Below, piece by piece: positions 1 to 9,435 of a stretch of DNA of 64,000 nt. Positions within the stretch are counted from its first letter, which is position 1. Every line of letters starts with the position of its first letter. The translations under genes and the position numbers were made by a program. Under the pieces are notes generated by a model. It searched no databases, had not been told where the DNA came from, and saw only the letters and a list, made by a program, of their open reading frames with translations. Source of the stretch: Curvibacter sp. PD_MW3 (GTDB lineage Bacteria; Pseudomonadota; Gammaproteobacteria; Burkholderiales; Burkholderiaceae_C); the NCBI GenBank assembly GCA_002633085.1, contig NSIV01000008.1:39330-103329 (forward strand). The letters run 5' to 3'.

Positions 1-339
1 GTCCTTGACCTCATCCCAAAGCTGTTCAGGCGGACGGTTCACGACCAGCCAGCGTTGGGTGCCAGAGCGCTCGATCCGGACATCGCCCACAGCGACAGGT
101 GCCGTGGGAGCCCCGACCTGGCTGGTTTGCCCGGCCTGGTAGCCCGTGGCTGTGACCGCGGCGCCCGGCACCACATAACGGTTATCGCGCGACAGCTGGC
201 TCAGGTCCGGAGGTACCTCCAGCGTGGGGGCTCTGCTCTTGCCGGAGCTTTTGTAGTCCACCTTGTCGCTTTCCAAGGTCGAGCAGGCCGTCAGCGCCAG
301 GGACAGACCCAACAGCGCCAGTTTGGAAGAATGATTCAC
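1..339 (-). CDS. bamC: Outer membrane assembly lipoprotein BamC, N-terminal part (cut by window edge)
   Basis: The gene reads off the left edge, so only the first 113 codons are visible. The start is a GTG at 339 preceded by a TTGAGGA-like ribosome site. The product opens with a lipoprotein signal (LSLALTAC), putting the lipidated cysteine near residue 19. It continues into an extended segment (TLEVPPDLSQLSRDNRYVVP) of the kind found in NlpB/BamC, which lies along BamD in the Bam complex. The gene sits directly downstream of dapA on the same strand with a 27-bp gap, matching the classical dapA-bamC (dapX/nlpB) arrangement. The helix-grip domains lie outside the window. The call rests on the lipobox, the extended segment and the synteny. 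Confidence 0.85.
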   Translation of the reverse strand, partial: MNHSSKLALLGLSLALTACSTLESDKVDYKSSGKSRAPTLEVPPDLSQLSRDNRYVVPGAAVTATGYQAGQTSQVGAPTAPVAVGDVRIERSGTQRWLVVNRPPEQLWDEVKD

Positions 340-366
340 CAGATAGTCCTCAAGAAGAGTCAGGGG

Positions 367-1263
367 TCAAAGCAGGCCGCTGGCGCGCAGGGCGCCTTCG
401 ACCACAGCGGTGTTGCCAGCGGTCAGCGGTGTCATCGGCAGGCGCAGGGTGCCGCCGCACAGGCCCATGCGCTGCATGGCCCATTTCACGGGAATCGGGT
501 TGGGCTCGACAAACAGCTGCTTGTGCACCGGCATCAGCTTGAACTGGATGTCCATGGCGCGCTTGACATCACCGGCCATGGCGGCGACGCACAACTCGTG
601 CATCAGACGCGGCGCCACATTGGCCGTCACGCTGATATTGCCATGGCCACCGCACAGCATCAGGGCGACTGCGGTCGGGTCGTCACCCGAGTAGATGGAG
701 AAGCCCTTGGGTGCTTCGCGGATCAGCCACTGGGCGCGCTCGATGTTGCCGGTGGCCTCCTTGATGGCGACGATGCCCGGCACCTGGGCCAGGCGCAGCA
801 CGGTGTCGTGCGCCATATCGGCCACGCTGCGGCCCGGCACGTTGTACAGCACCATGGGTAGGTCGCCGACGGCTTCGGCGATGGCTTTGAAGTGCAGGTA
901 CTGACCTTCCTGCGTCGGCTTGTTGTAGTAGGGCACGACCTGCAGCTGGCAGTCGGCGCCGACCTTCTTCGCGAAGCGGGCCAGTTCGATGGCCTCGGCG
1001 GTGGAGTTGGCGCCGCAGCCGGCCATGATCGGCACCCGGCCCTTGGCCTGCTCCACCGAGACGCGGATGATCTCGCAGTGCTCGTCCACATTGACCGTGG
1101 GCGATTCACCGGTGGTGCCGACCACGCCGATGCAGTCGGTGCCTTCGGTTATGTGCCAGTCAATCAGCTTTCGCAAGGTGGGGTAGTCGACGCTACCGTC
1201 CTCGTGCAAGGGGGTGACGAGGGCCACGATGCTGCCAGTGATTGGGCTGAAGGAGGAGGTCAT
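367..1263 (-). CDS. dapA: 4-hydroxy-tetrahydrodipicolinate synthase
   Basis: Condenses pyruvate with aspartate semialdehyde, the first committed step of lysine and diaminopimelate synthesis in the cytosol. The 298-residue length is standard for this TIM-barrel class I aldolase. Visible motifs are GTTGE (49-53), which binds pyruvate; the YNVPGR segment carrying catalytic Tyr140; and VAIKEATGN with the Schiff-base Lys168. It is followed by bamC on the same strand, so it supplies peptidoglycan precursor next to an envelope assembly gene. No lysine riboswitch was seen in the short upstream gap. A methyltransferase gene lies 40 bp upstream on the same strand. Confidence 0.97.
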   Translation of the reverse strand: MTSSFSPITGSIVALVTPLHEDGSVDYPTLRKLIDWHITEGTDCIGVVGTTGESPTVNVDEHCEIIRVSVEQAKGRVPIMAGCGANSTAEAIELARFAKKVGADCQLQVVPYYNKPTQEGQYLHFKAIAEAVGDLPMVLYNVPGRSVADMAHDTVLRLAQVPGIVAIKEATGNIERAQWLIREAPKGFSIYSGDDPTAVALMLCGGHGNISVTANVAPRLMHELCVAAMAGDVKRAMDIQFKLMPVHKQLFVEPNPIPVKWAMQRMGLCGGTLRLPMTPLTAGNTAVVEGALRASGLL

Positions 1264-1303
1264 GTCCGCAATGAAGAGTATTTTGGGTAAAAGAACATTT
1301 TAA

Positions 1304-1879
1304 CTAGAGCATGTAACGTGCCAGCGCTTTATCCGTGGACAGCGGGCTGTCCTGTCTCACCGCCGCGATGCGCTGCACAAAGCGTGCGGGCTGGGCAATG
1401 AAACCATCCTCGTACGCTACCACGCGCAGATCGGCAAATTCGCGCAGCAGTTCGCCGGGCTGCAGCAGGAAATCCGGTCGCGAAGGCTTGCCGACGGTTT
1501 CATTGCCGAGGGTAAAAGTTTCGTAAAGCAGCACGCCGCCGGGCGTCAGGCTCTGGCGGACCACGGGCAGCAGGGCGCGCCACAAGTAGTTGGTCACCAC
1601 CACGGCGTCGAATTGCCGCGGCTGGCCGTCTTGCATCAGCGGCCAGGGGCCGTTCTCGATGTCGGCCTGCACGGCTTCACCCAGCGACGCCACGGCGGCG
1701 ATGGCCTCGGGTGATCGATCCACGCCGGTGACCGGGTGGCCGTGGGCGGCGAACCATTTCATATGGCGGCCGTGACCGCAGGCGACATCGAGCACCGTGC
1801 CGCCGGGGCGCACCAGGTGGGACCAGCGTTGCACCCAGGCCGAAGGCGCTTCGTTGCCGTGCAGGGCGCCGCCGCTCAT
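1304..1879 (-). CDS. Class I SAM-dependent methyltransferase
   Basis: A 191-residue Rossmann-fold methyltransferase with motif I LDVACGHGRH near residues 28-37, an acidic end of strand 2 (VTGVDRSPEA) and a later VVVTNYLWR segment. The ATG at 1879 overlaps the stop of the upstream dehydrogenase gene as ATGA. That overlap makes translational coupling likely and argues against the longer in-frame extension. The fold resembles the TehB/UbiE-like small-molecule methyltransferases, but the substrate cannot be read from the sequence. Confidence 0.85.
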   Translation of the reverse strand: MSGGALHGNEAPSAWVQRWSHLVRPGGTVLDVACGHGRHMKWFAAHGHPVTGVDRSPEAIAAVASLGEAVQADIENGPWPLMQDGQPRQFDAVVVTNYLWRALLPVVRQSLTPGGVLLYETFTLGNETVGKPSRPDFLLQPGELLREFADLRVVAYEDGFIAQPARFVQRIAAVRQDSPLSTDKALARYML

Positions 1880-2688
1880 CGCGGTTTGACCTCGTCCTTG
1901 AGGGCGGCCAGCGCCATGTTTTCCACCGCGCCCGGGGCCAGCAGCTTGAGGTAGCGGCCGAGTTTGCCCTTGGTGGTCATGACCACCTCGCGCTGGCGGC
2001 GGCTCATGCCGTCCCGGATCAGGCGCGCGCATTCCTCCACCGGCATGGCGTCGTCTTCCTTCAGGCCGCTGGCACCGGCGGCTTGGCCGGCCGCGTTGTA
2101 GCCGCGGTAGCGGATCTGCGTGGCCACCACGCCGGGGTAAGCCGTGGTGACACTGACACCGGCCCCCCTGAGTTCGGCGCGCAGCGCTTCAAAAAAGCCG
2201 GTCATGGCGAACTTGCTGGCGCTGTAGGCGGTGCGCCCCGGTACTCCCACCAGGCCGGCGAGGGACGACACGGCCACCACCTGGCCGCGGCTGGCTTTCA
2301 GGTGCGGCAGGGCGGCGTGGGTGCACCAGACGCTGCCCCACAGGTTCACGCGCATCAGGTTCTCATACCAGCCCAGGTCGTCGGCCTGCACGTCCTCGAA
2401 CAGGGCCTGGGCCGAGACACCGGCGTTGTTGACCAGTGCATCAAGACGGCCGAACTGCGCCACGCTGCGCGCGATCAGGTCACGGCACTGCGCCGGGTCG
2501 CTGACATCGGTCGGCACCACCAGCACCTCGCTGCCCAGTGGGCGGCATTGCTCAGCGACCTGTTGCAGCAGGTCCTGGTTGCGCGCCGCCAGAACCAGGG
2601 CCGCCTCCTGGCGATGCTGTTGTGCCAATTGGCGAGCCAATTCGGCGCCGATGCCGTCCGAAGCTCCCGTAATCACTATTGTTTTCAT
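1876..2688 (-). CDS. Short-chain dehydrogenase/reductase (classical SDR)
   Basis: A 270-residue NAD(P)-dependent oxidoreductase. It shows the glycine-rich TGASDGIG cofactor loop at residues 7-14, NNAGVS around 90, catalytic Ser in VAVSSLAG, and the catalytic YSASK motif shortly after. The ATG at 2688 is preferred. A GTG four codons upstream (2700) is the alternative, and neither has a strong ribosome site. The start region coincides with one copy of a short dispersed motif (2676-2700). The downstream methyltransferase overlaps by 4 bp, so the two genes form a unit. Substrate unknown. Confidence 0.88.
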   Translation of the reverse strand: MKTIVITGASDGIGAELARQLAQQHRQEAALVLAARNQDLLQQVAEQCRPLGSEVLVVPTDVSDPAQCRDLIARSVAQFGRLDALVNNAGVSAQALFEDVQADDLGWYENLMRVNLWGSVWCTHAALPHLKASRGQVVAVSSLAGLVGVPGRTAYSASKFAMTGFFEALRAELRGAGVSVTTAYPGVVATQIRYRGYNAAGQAAGASGLKEDDAMPVEECARLIRDGMSRRQREVVMTTKGKLGRYLKLLAPGAVENMALAALKDEVKPR

Positions 2689-2700
2689 AGCATTTGGCAC
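2676..2700 (-). repeat. Copy 1 of the dispersed ~25-nt GATAGC motif, spanning the SDR start codon
   Basis: The plus strand reads CTATTGTTTTCATAGC followed by ATTTGGCAC. It resembles five other copies in the window (19145, 29560, 33818, 42061, 58748). On the coding strand it encodes the first residues VPNAMKTI around the dehydrogenase start. Confidence 0.5.
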
Positions 2701-2731
2701 CCGTTTTATGAGGGCTGGAAGTCAAAAGTAT

Positions 2732-2857
2732 TCAAAAGCAGGCCCAGATCTCATTGGCCAGCGTGAGCAGGAAATCCGGTCGTGTGTAGAACGAGAACAC
2801 GGCCAGCAGCAACAGCACCGCAATGCCGTAGGCCAGCCATTTTGTCCAGGTCTTCAT
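2732..2857 (-). CDS. 41-residue single-pass membrane peptide coupled to the MFS gene
   Basis: A tiny gene whose ATG at 2857 overlaps the stop of the MFS transporter as ATGA. This strongly suggests translational coupling and a real product. The peptide begins MKTWTKWLAY, has one hydrophobic helix (about residues 8-23, GIAVLLLLAVFSFY), and ends in a soluble tail, FLLTLANEIWACF. No family recognised. The coupling suggests a small accessory subunit of the transporter, but that is inference. It is too short for default gene callers and easily missed. Confidence 0.65.
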   Translation of the reverse strand: MKTWTKWLAYGIAVLLLLAVFSFYTRPDFLLTLANEIWACF

Positions 2858-4080
2858 GCGCTGGCGACGGACTGGGCCTTGCGGCGCTGGATGGTCGCTT
2901 CGCGCACCGGCAGGTTGACCAGCGCAGCCGCCACACCGAGCGCGATGGCGATGTACCAGACGATGTCGTAGCTGCCGGTCTTGTCGTACAGGTAGCCGCC
3001 GAGCCAGACGCCCATGAAGGATCCGATCTGGTGGCTGAAGAAGACAAAGCCGCTGAGCATCGAGAGGTGTGCCACGCCGAAGATCTGCGCCACCACGGCA
3101 TTGGTCGGCGGCACGGTCGAGAGCCACAACAGGCCCATGACGGCCGAGAAGATGTAGACGCTCAACGGCGACAGCGGTACCAGCAGGAAGAGGGTGATGG
3201 CGATCGAGCGTGCAAAGTAGATGAAAGCCAGGATGTTCTTTTTCTGCAGCCGCTGGCCCAGGGCGCCGGCGGCGTAGGTACCGAAGACGTTGAACAGGCC
3301 GATCAGCGCCAGCGCGTAGCTGGCCACCTCGGGCGAGAGGTTTTTGTCCCGCAGGTAGCTCGGCATGTGCACACCGATGAACACCACTTGGAAACCGCAG
3401 ACGAAATAACCGGCCATCAACAGCTGAAAGCTCGGGTAGCTGAAGGCTTCTTTCAGGGCTTGCAGAATGGTTTGCTCGCGCTTGGGGGCTGCGGCACCGG
3501 CAAAACGCGGCTCATGCAGACCCCAGGCCAGTGGGGCGATCAGCAGCGCGGCCGCACCCAGCACCACCAACGCCTGTTGCCAGCCCAGGTTGCTGATGAG
3601 AAAGCCCTCGGTTGGGACCATCAGGAACTGGCCGAAGGAGCCGGCTGCAGCCGCCACGCCCATGGCCCAGGAGCGCTTTTCCAGGCTGACGTTGCGGCCG
3701 ATCACGCCGTAGATCACGGCATAGGTAGTGCCGGCCTGGGCCATGCCGATCAGCACGCCGGCAGTCAAGGCGAACAGCAGTGGCGTGGGGGCGTGGGCCA
3801 TGCCGAACAGCCCGAGCGCATAGAGGATGGCGCCGCCGATGATGACGCGGAAGGCGCCAAACTTGTCGGCCAGCATGCCGGCGAAGATGCCGGCAAAACC
3901 CCAGGTCAGGTTCTGGATAGCGATGGCCATGGAAAAGGTTTCGCGTGTCCAGCCCTGGGCCTGGGTGACGGGTTGCAGCCAGAGACCGAAGCCGTGGCGG
4001 ATGCCCATGGAGAGGGTGACGATGGCAGCACCGCAGACCAGGACCTGGGTGAGCGAGAGTTTTTTGGTGTGGCTTGTCAT
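2854..4080 (-). CDS. MFS transporter
   Basis: A 408-residue polytopic inner-membrane protein of the major facilitator superfamily with about 12 hydrophobic segments. The loop after TM2 (GMLADKFG) fits the MFS signature position, and the first half (GIRHGFGLWLQPVTQ) resembles the OFA/monocarboxylate-type bacterial branch. It is divergent from parE and followed by the overlapping 41-residue membrane peptide. Substrate unknown; an organic acid is a guess based only on subfamily resemblance. Confidence 0.88.
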   Translation of the reverse strand: MTSHTKKLSLTQVLVCGAAIVTLSMGIRHGFGLWLQPVTQAQGWTRETFSMAIAIQNLTWGFAGIFAGMLADKFGAFRVIIGGAILYALGLFGMAHAPTPLLFALTAGVLIGMAQAGTTYAVIYGVIGRNVSLEKRSWAMGVAAAAGSFGQFLMVPTEGFLISNLGWQQALVVLGAAALLIAPLAWGLHEPRFAGAAAPKREQTILQALKEAFSYPSFQLLMAGYFVCGFQVVFIGVHMPSYLRDKNLSPEVASYALALIGLFNVFGTYAAGALGQRLQKKNILAFIYFARSIAITLFLLVPLSPLSVYIFSAVMGLLWLSTVPPTNAVVAQIFGVAHLSMLSGFVFFSHQIGSFMGVWLGGYLYDKTGSYDIVWYIAIALGVAAALVNLPVREATIQRRKAQSVASA

Positions 4081-4192
4081 CCTTGAAATGTAGCGAATCT
4101 GTCCGGGGCTTGCTGCGGGAGGGCTGGCGGAGCGTGCGCACGGCCTGAATCGGTGTCTGTATATTTATCCAGTTGTTTTTTCGGCAAGCGAC

Positions 4193-4198
4193 TACAAT
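4193..4198 (+). promoter_or_regulatory. Putative -10 box of parE, very close to the start codon
   Basis: TACAAT lies 8 nt before the parE ATG at 4207. Transcription would then begin within about one or two bases of the start codon, giving a nearly leaderless message. No convincing -35 is seen at 17-bp spacing (a TTGTTT is only 14 bp away). Confidence 0.35.
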
Positions 4199-4206
4199 TC
4201 TTCGCC

Positions 4207-6177
4207 ATGGCTCTCAAACCAACCACCGACTATTCCGAAGGTTCCATCCGCGTCCTCAAGGGGCTGGAGCCGGTCAAGCAGCGTCCAGGTATGTACACCC
4301 GGACTGACAACCCGCTGCACATCATTCAGGAAGTGCTGGACAACGCCGCCGACGAGGCGCTGGCCGGCCATGGCAAGAAGATCAAGGTCACCTTGCATGG
4401 TGACGGCTCGGTCAGCGTCGAGGACGACGGCCGCGGCATCCCCTTCGGCCTGCACCCGGAGGAAAAGGCGCCGGTGATCGAGCTGGTGTTCACCCGTCTG
4501 CATGCCGGCGGCAAGTTCGACAAGGGCAAGGGCGGCGCCTACAGCTTCTCCGGCGGTCTGCACGGCGTGGGCGTTTCCGTGACCAACGCGCTGGGCAAAC
4601 GGCTGGACGCCACCAGCTATCGCGAAGGGCAGGTGGCGCATCTGGTGTTCGAAGGCGGCGATGTGGTCCAGCCGCTGACGACGCGCCCCGCCGGTGAGTG
4701 CGATCGCAAACAGGGCACCACGGTGCGTGTCTGGCCCGACCCCAAGTATTTCGAGTCGGCCGTCCTGCCCATGGGCGAACTGACCCACCTGCTGCGCAGC
4801 AAGGCGGTGCTGATGCCAGGCGTGAGCGTGTCGCTCATCAACGAGAAGACGCGCGACACCCAGACCTGGCAGTACAAGGGCGGCCTGAGCGACTACCTGA
4901 TCCAGACCTTGAGCGCCGACCCGGTGATACCGCTGTTCGAAGGCGAGGGCTTTGCCGACGGCGCCAACGACAGCTTTGCCGAAGGCGAAGGTGCGGCTTG
5001 GGCGGTGGCCTTCACCGAAGATGGCGCACCGGTGCGTGAGAGCTACGTCAACCTGATCCCCACCAGCGCCGGCGGCACGCACGACAGCGGTCTGCGCGAC
5101 GGCCTGTTCAACGCCGTCAAGAGTTTCATCGAACTGCACAGCCTGCTGCCCAAAGGCGTCAAGCTTTTGCCGGAAGACGTGTTCGCCCGCGCCAGCTACG
5201 TGCTCTCCGCCAAGGTGCTGGACCCGCAGTTCCAGGGCCAGATCAAAGAGCGGTTGAATTCGCGTGATGCCGTGCGCCTGGTCTCCAGCTTCGTGCGCCC
5301 GACGCTGGAGTTGTGGCTGAACCAGCACGTCGAGTACGGCAAGAAGCTGGCCGAGCTGGCCATCAAGGCGGCGCAGACGCGCCAGCGCGCCGGCCAGAAG
5401 GTCGAGAAACGCAAGGGCTCCGGCGTAGCCGTGCTGCCGGGCAAGCTGACCGACTGCGAAAGCCGCGACATCGGCCACAACGAGGTGTTTCTGGTCGAGG
5501 GCGACTCGGCCGGCGGCAGCGCCAAGATGGGGCGAGACAAGGAATGCCAGGCCGTCCTGCCGCTGCGCGGCAAGGTGCTCAACACCTGGGAGGTCGAGCG
5601 TGACCGCCTGTTTGCCAACACCGAAATCCACGACATTGCCGTGGCCATCGGTGTCGATCCGCATGGCCCGAATGACACGCCGGACCTGTCGGGCCTGCGC
5701 TATGGCAAGGTTTGCATCTTGAGTGATGCCGATGTCGACGGCTCGCACATCCAGGTGTTGCTGCTCACCCTGTTCTTCCGCCACTTCCCCAAGCTGATCG
5801 AGGCAGGTCATGTCTACGTGGCCAAGCCGCCGCTGTTCCGCGTCGATGTGCCGGCGCGCGGCAAGAAGCCGGCGTCCAAGGCCTATGCGCTGGACGAAGG
5901 CGAGCTCATCGCCATCCTCGATAAATGCGCCAAGGACGGCGTGGCGAAAGAGCGCTGCCAGATCAGCCGCTTCAAGGGCTTGGGCGAGATGAATGCCGAG
6001 CAGTTGTGGGAGACCACGCTGAACCCGGACACGCGCCGCCTGCTGCGCGTGCAGTTGGGCCAGCTCGACTTCTTGCAGACCGAAGGCCTGATCACCCAGC
6101 TCATGGGCAAGGGCGAGGCCGCGGCGCGGCGCGAGCTCATGGAGCTGCATGGCGACTCCGTTGAGGTGGACATCTGA
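4207..6177 (+). CDS. parE: DNA topoisomerase IV subunit B
   Basis: ATPase subunit of the type IIA topoisomerase that decatenates daughter chromosomes. The 656-residue protein starts at the ATG at 4207 (MALKPTT). An in-frame ATG at 4153 would add an unconserved leader upstream of the -10 box. It contains the GHKL ATPase features (EVLDNAADEAL, DDGRGIP, GGLHGVG), the transducer region, and the TOPRIM motifs EGDSAGGSA and DADVDGSHI. The C-terminal GLGEMN segment is typical of ParE/GyrB. The length and the absence of a large insert fit ParE rather than GyrB, and parC lies just downstream. Confidence 0.97.
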   Translation: MALKPTTDYSEGSIRVLKGLEPVKQRPGMYTRTDNPLHIIQEVLDNAADEALAGHGKKIKVTLHGDGSVSVEDDGRGIPFGLHPEEKAPVIELVFTRLHAGGKFDKGKGGAYSFSGGLHGVGVSVTNALGKRLDATSYREGQVAHLVFEGGDVVQPLTTRPAGECDRKQGTTVRVWPDPKYFESAVLPMGELTHLLRSKAVLMPGVSVSLINEKTRDTQTWQYKGGLSDYLIQTLSADPVIPLFEGEGFADGANDSFAEGEGAAWAVAFTEDGAPVRESYVNLIPTSAGGTHDSGLRDGLFNAVKSFIELHSLLPKGVKLLPEDVFARASYVLSAKVLDPQFQGQIKERLNSRDAVRLVSSFVRPTLELWLNQHVEYGKKLAELAIKAAQTRQRAGQKVEKRKGSGVAVLPGKLTDCESRDIGHNEVFLVEGDSAGGSAKMGRDKECQAVLPLRGKVLNTWEVERDRLFANTEIHDIAVAIGVDPHGPNDTPDLSGLRYGKVCILSDADVDGSHIQVLLLTLFFRHFPKLIEAGHVYVAKPPLFRVDVPARGKKPASKAYALDEGELIAILDKCAKDGVAKERCQISRFKGLGEMNAEQLWETTLNPDTRRLLRVQLGQLDFLQTEGLITQLMGKGEAAARRELMELHGDSVEVDI

Positions 6178-7016
6178 TGTTTACTGATCCGCTTGAGCGT
6201 CTAACTTTTGCTAAGGTTTTTCGGCCTCTAGCCTTACTGATGCTGTGCGGGGTGCTATTGTTTTCGCAGCAGTTGGCACGCGCCGATATCTGGGGATACA
6301 TCGACGACAAGGGCGTGGCGAATTTCGCGACCGAGCGGCTCGATAACCGCTATGAGCTGTTCTCGCGCTCCGGCCAAAACCTGCAGGTGGGGCGGACCGA
6401 CCCTGGAGCAGGGGAGGCTTTGCGCCCGGTATCGGTGCCCACCGTGGCGCCGAAGCTGATTGCCTTTTTCGAGGTGTCGCCCAGCTACAAGCAGGTCAAG
6501 CACCTGTTGCGCGAGGCCGCAAGCCAGTACCGCGTCGACTATGAGTTGTTGCAGGCCGTGATTGCCACCGAGTCCGGCTTCGACGCCGCTGCGGTGTCGC
6601 CCAAGGGCGCCGTTGGTCTGATGCAGATCATGCCGGCGACCGCGCAACGCTACGGTGTGGCCGGCGACGCCAGGAGCCCGGTGGAGAAAAAACTGACCGA
6701 TCCGCGGACCAATATCCGTGTCGGGGCGCGTTACCTGCGCGATCTCCTCGCTATGTTCCCGGGACAGTTGGAGTTGGCGGTGGCGGCTTACAACGCGGGC
6801 GAAGGTGCCGTGTTGCGTGCCGGCAGCCGCGTCCCCAACTACCGTGAAACCCAAAGCTATGTGCGCACAGTGCTGCAGCTTTACGCCGTGCTCAAGCCGC
6901 CAACCCCACTGCGTGTGCGCATGGAGCTGGCGGGCGGCGCCGCTGGCCGCGGCAACATGCTGGCCTCCGTGCGCTCTTCTGCTATTCAGACCCCCCCATC
7001 GACCGAGACCGACTAG
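6177..7016 (+). CDS. Lytic transglycosylase with DUF4124-like N-terminus, between parE and parC
   Basis: A 279-residue exported murein lytic transglycosylase. It has an N-terminal signal or anchor (about 17-35, ending ARA), then a DUF4124-type segment ([14 protein letters not shown], 37-50). The SLT domain carries the catalytic glutamate Glu132 in ATESGF, followed by [13 protein letters not shown] and AYNAGEGAV. It cleaves the MurNAc-GlcNAc bond to give anhydro-muropeptides. The ATG shares one base with the parE stop (TGATG), and parC follows after 5 bp, so it is embedded in a topoisomerase IV operon. The link between the two functions is unexplained. Confidence 0.92.
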   Translation: MFTDPLERLTFAKVFRPLALLMLCGVLLFSQQLARADIWGYIDDKGVANFATERLDNRYELFSRSGQNLQVGRTDPGAGEALRPVSVPTVAPKLIAFFEVSPSYKQVKHLLREAASQYRVDYELLQAVIATESGFDAAAVSPKGAVGLMQIMPATAQRYGVAGDARSPVEKKLTDPRTNIRVGARYLRDLLAMFPGQLELAVAAYNAGEGAVLRAGSRVPNYRETQSYVRTVLQLYAVLKPPTPLRVRMELAGGAAGRGNMLASVRSSAIQTPPSTETD

Positions 7017-7021
7017 TTTCC

Positions 7022-9391
7022 ATGACCGACCAGCCGACCCTTGATTTTGCGCCGGATGCCCCCGGCGGCGACGCTCTCACACTGGCCTCCTACGCTCAGC
7101 AGGCTTACCTCGAATACGCCTTGAGCGTGGTCAAGGGGCGGGCCTTGCCCGACGTCTGCGACGGCCAGAAACCGGTGCAACGCCGCATCCTGTACGCCAT
7201 GTCCCGCATGGGGCTGGGCTTTGGCGGGCCCAATGGCGCCACCGGTGCCAAACCGGTTAAGTCGGCACGCGTGGTGGGCGATGTGCTGGGCCGCTTCCAC
7301 CCGCATGGCGACCAGGCCGCCTACGATGCGCTGGTGCGCATGGCACAAAACTTTGCCCAGCGCTACCCATTGATCGACGGCCAGGGTAATTTCGGCTCGC
7401 GTGACGGTGACGGCGCTGCCGCCATGCGCTATACCGAGGCCCGGCTGGCGCGCATCAGCAGCCTGCTGCTGGACGAGATCGACGAAGGCACGGTTGACTT
7501 CCAGCCCAACTACGACGGCTCCACCGAGGAGCCCCGGCAGTTGCCGGCGCGCCTGCCCTTTAACCTGCTCAACGGCGCCAGCGGCATTGCCGTGGGTCTG
7601 GCCACCGAGATCCCGAGCCACAACCTGGGCGAGGTGGCGCAGGCGTGTGTGGCACTGATCAAGAGCCCGAAGTTGAGCGACGACGAGTTGTTCACGCTGC
7701 TGCCGGGTCCCGACTACCCGGGCGGCGGCCAGATCATCAGCAGCGCCAACGACATTGCCGAGGCCTACCGCACCGGACGCGGTTCGCTCAAGGTGCGTGC
7801 GCGCTGGAAAATCGAAGAACTGGCTCGCGGCCAGTGGCAGCTGGTGGTGACCGAACTGCCGCCGGGCGTCAGCACGCAAAAGGTGCTGGAAGAGATCGAG
7901 GAGCTGACCAACCCCAAGGTCAAGGCCGGCAAGAAGGCACTGACGCAGGAGCAGAACCAGCTCAAGGCCACGGTGCTGGCGGTGCTCGACGTCGTGCGCG
8001 ACGAATCGTCCAAGGACGCGCCGGTGCGCCTGGTGTGCGAGCCCAAGACCAGCCGCATCGAGCAGCAGGAACTCATCACCACCTTGCTGGCGCACACCAG
8101 TCTGGAAACCTCGGCGCCGATCAACCTCACCATGGTGGGACTGGACGGTCGCCCGACACAGAAATCGCTGCGCCAGATGCTGGAAGAGTGGATCGCCTTC
8201 CGCCAGACCACCATCGAGCGCCGCTCGCGCCACCGCCTGAACAAGGTGCTGGACCGCATCCACATCTTGGAAGGCCGGCAGCTGGTGCTGCTCAACATCG
8301 ACGAGGTGATTGCCATCATCCGCCAGTCGGACGAGCCGAAGGCGGCGCTGATCGAGCGTTTCCGCCTCTCCGAACGCCAGGCTGAGGACATTCTCGAAAT
8401 CCGGCTGCGCCAACTGGCGCGCCTGGAAGCGATCAAGATCGAGCAGGAACTCAAGGCCTTGCGTGAAGAACAGCAGAAGCTGGAAGAAATCCTGGGTAGC
8501 CCGGCCGCGTTGCGCCGCCTCATGATCAAGGAGATCGAGACCGATGCCAAGCAGTTCGCCGATGCACGTCGCACCCTGATCCAGGCCGAGAAAAAGGCCG
8601 TGGCGGAAGTCAAGGTGGTGGATGAGCCGGTGACCGTGGTGGTGTCGCAAAAGGGTTGGGTGCGTGCACGCAGCGGCCATGGTCACGAGGCCGCGAGTTT
8701 TGCCTTCAAGGCCGGTGACGGCCTGTACGGGACCTTCGAGTGCCGAACTGTGGACACGCTGCTGGCCTTCGGCTCCAACGGTCGTGTCTATTCGGTGCCG
8801 GTGGCCAGCCTGCCGGGCGCCCGCGGCGACGGCCAGCCGGTGACCACGCTGATCGAACTGGAAGCCGGCACGCAGCTGGCGCACTATTTCGCCGGCCCGG
8901 CCAATGCCTGGCTGTTGCTGTCGACCTCGGGGGGCTACGGTTTCCTGGCCACGGTGGAGAACATGATCTCGCGCCAGAAGGGCGGCAAGACCTTCGTCAA
9001 CTGCAATGAGGGTGACACGGTGTGCCGTCCTTCGCTGGCCAATGTGCCGGCGCCAGCGGGTGCACCGGCGTCCGCGCTGCACACGCCGGCCACCCACGTG
9101 GCTTGCGCCTCCACTGGCGGGCGCATCCTCACCTTCGAGATCACTGAGCTCAAACCCATGGCCAATGGTGGCCGCGGCCTGATGCTGATCGACCTTGAGC
9201 CCAAGGACGCGCTGGCCGGCGCCGCTGCCTATACACGCAGCGTGAAGATCGAAGGCATTGGCCGTGGGGCTAAGGAGCGCGAGGAGACGTTGGAGATCCG
9301 TAGCCTCAACAATGCGCGTGCTGCCCGCGGGCGCAAGGGCAAAGCCGCGGACCTCGGGTTCAAGCCGACGTCCATCACACGCGTCGAATAA
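7022..9391 (+). CDS. parC: DNA topoisomerase IV subunit A
   Basis: DNA-breaking subunit of topoisomerase IV; 789 residues. The catalytic tyrosine is Tyr137 in AMRYTEARL, the CAP-domain HPHGD motif is at 93-97, and the C-terminal beta-pinwheel has degenerate repeats. The position equivalent to E. coli ParC Ser80, just after HPHGD, is Gln98, and the Glu84 equivalent is Asp. Both lie in the quinolone-resistance region. It is co-transcribed with parE and the intervening lytic transglycosylase. Confidence 0.97.
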   Translation: MTDQPTLDFAPDAPGGDALTLASYAQQAYLEYALSVVKGRALPDVCDGQKPVQRRILYAMSRMGLGFGGPNGATGAKPVKSARVVGDVLGRFHPHGDQAAYDALVRMAQNFAQRYPLIDGQGNFGSRDGDGAAAMRYTEARLARISSLLLDEIDEGTVDFQPNYDGSTEEPRQLPARLPFNLLNGASGIAVGLATEIPSHNLGEVAQACVALIKSPKLSDDELFTLLPGPDYPGGGQIISSANDIAEAYRTGRGSLKVRARWKIEELARGQWQLVVTELPPGVSTQKVLEEIEELTNPKVKAGKKALTQEQNQLKATVLAVLDVVRDESSKDAPVRLVCEPKTSRIEQQELITTLLAHTSLETSAPINLTMVGLDGRPTQKSLRQMLEEWIAFRQTTIERRSRHRLNKVLDRIHILEGRQLVLLNIDEVIAIIRQSDEPKAALIERFRLSERQAEDILEIRLRQLARLEAIKIEQELKALREEQQKLEEILGSPAALRRLMIKEIETDAKQFADARRTLIQAEKKAVAEVKVVDEPVTVVVSQKGWVRARSGHGHEAASFAFKAGDGLYGTFECRTVDTLLAFGSNGRVYSVPVASLPGARGDGQPVTTLIELEAGTQLAHYFAGPANAWLLLSTSGGYGFLATVENMISRQKGGKTFVNCNEGDTVCRPSLANVPAPAGAPASALHTPATHVACASTGGRILTFEITELKPMANGGRGLMLIDLEPKDALAGAAAYTRSVKIEGIGRGAKEREETLEIRSLNNARAARGRKGKAADLGFKPTSITRVE

Positions 9392-9393
9392 AT

Positions 9394-9421
9394 CCTGACC
9401 CAAATCAAGGCCGTGGTCAGG
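9394..9421. other. Inverted repeat between parC and the monooxygenase gene
   Basis: CCTGACC and GGTCAGG form a perfect 7-bp inverted repeat separated by 14 nt, just after parC and ending 15 nt before the next start codon. It has no T-run. It could be an operator or a weak stem-loop. Confidence 0.35.
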
Positions 9422-9435
9422 CAGAATTGCCGCTC

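Noticed and set aside
4153..4206. Upstream ATG extension of parE
   Set aside because: The added 18 residues are not ParE-like and would place the start upstream of the apparent -10 box.
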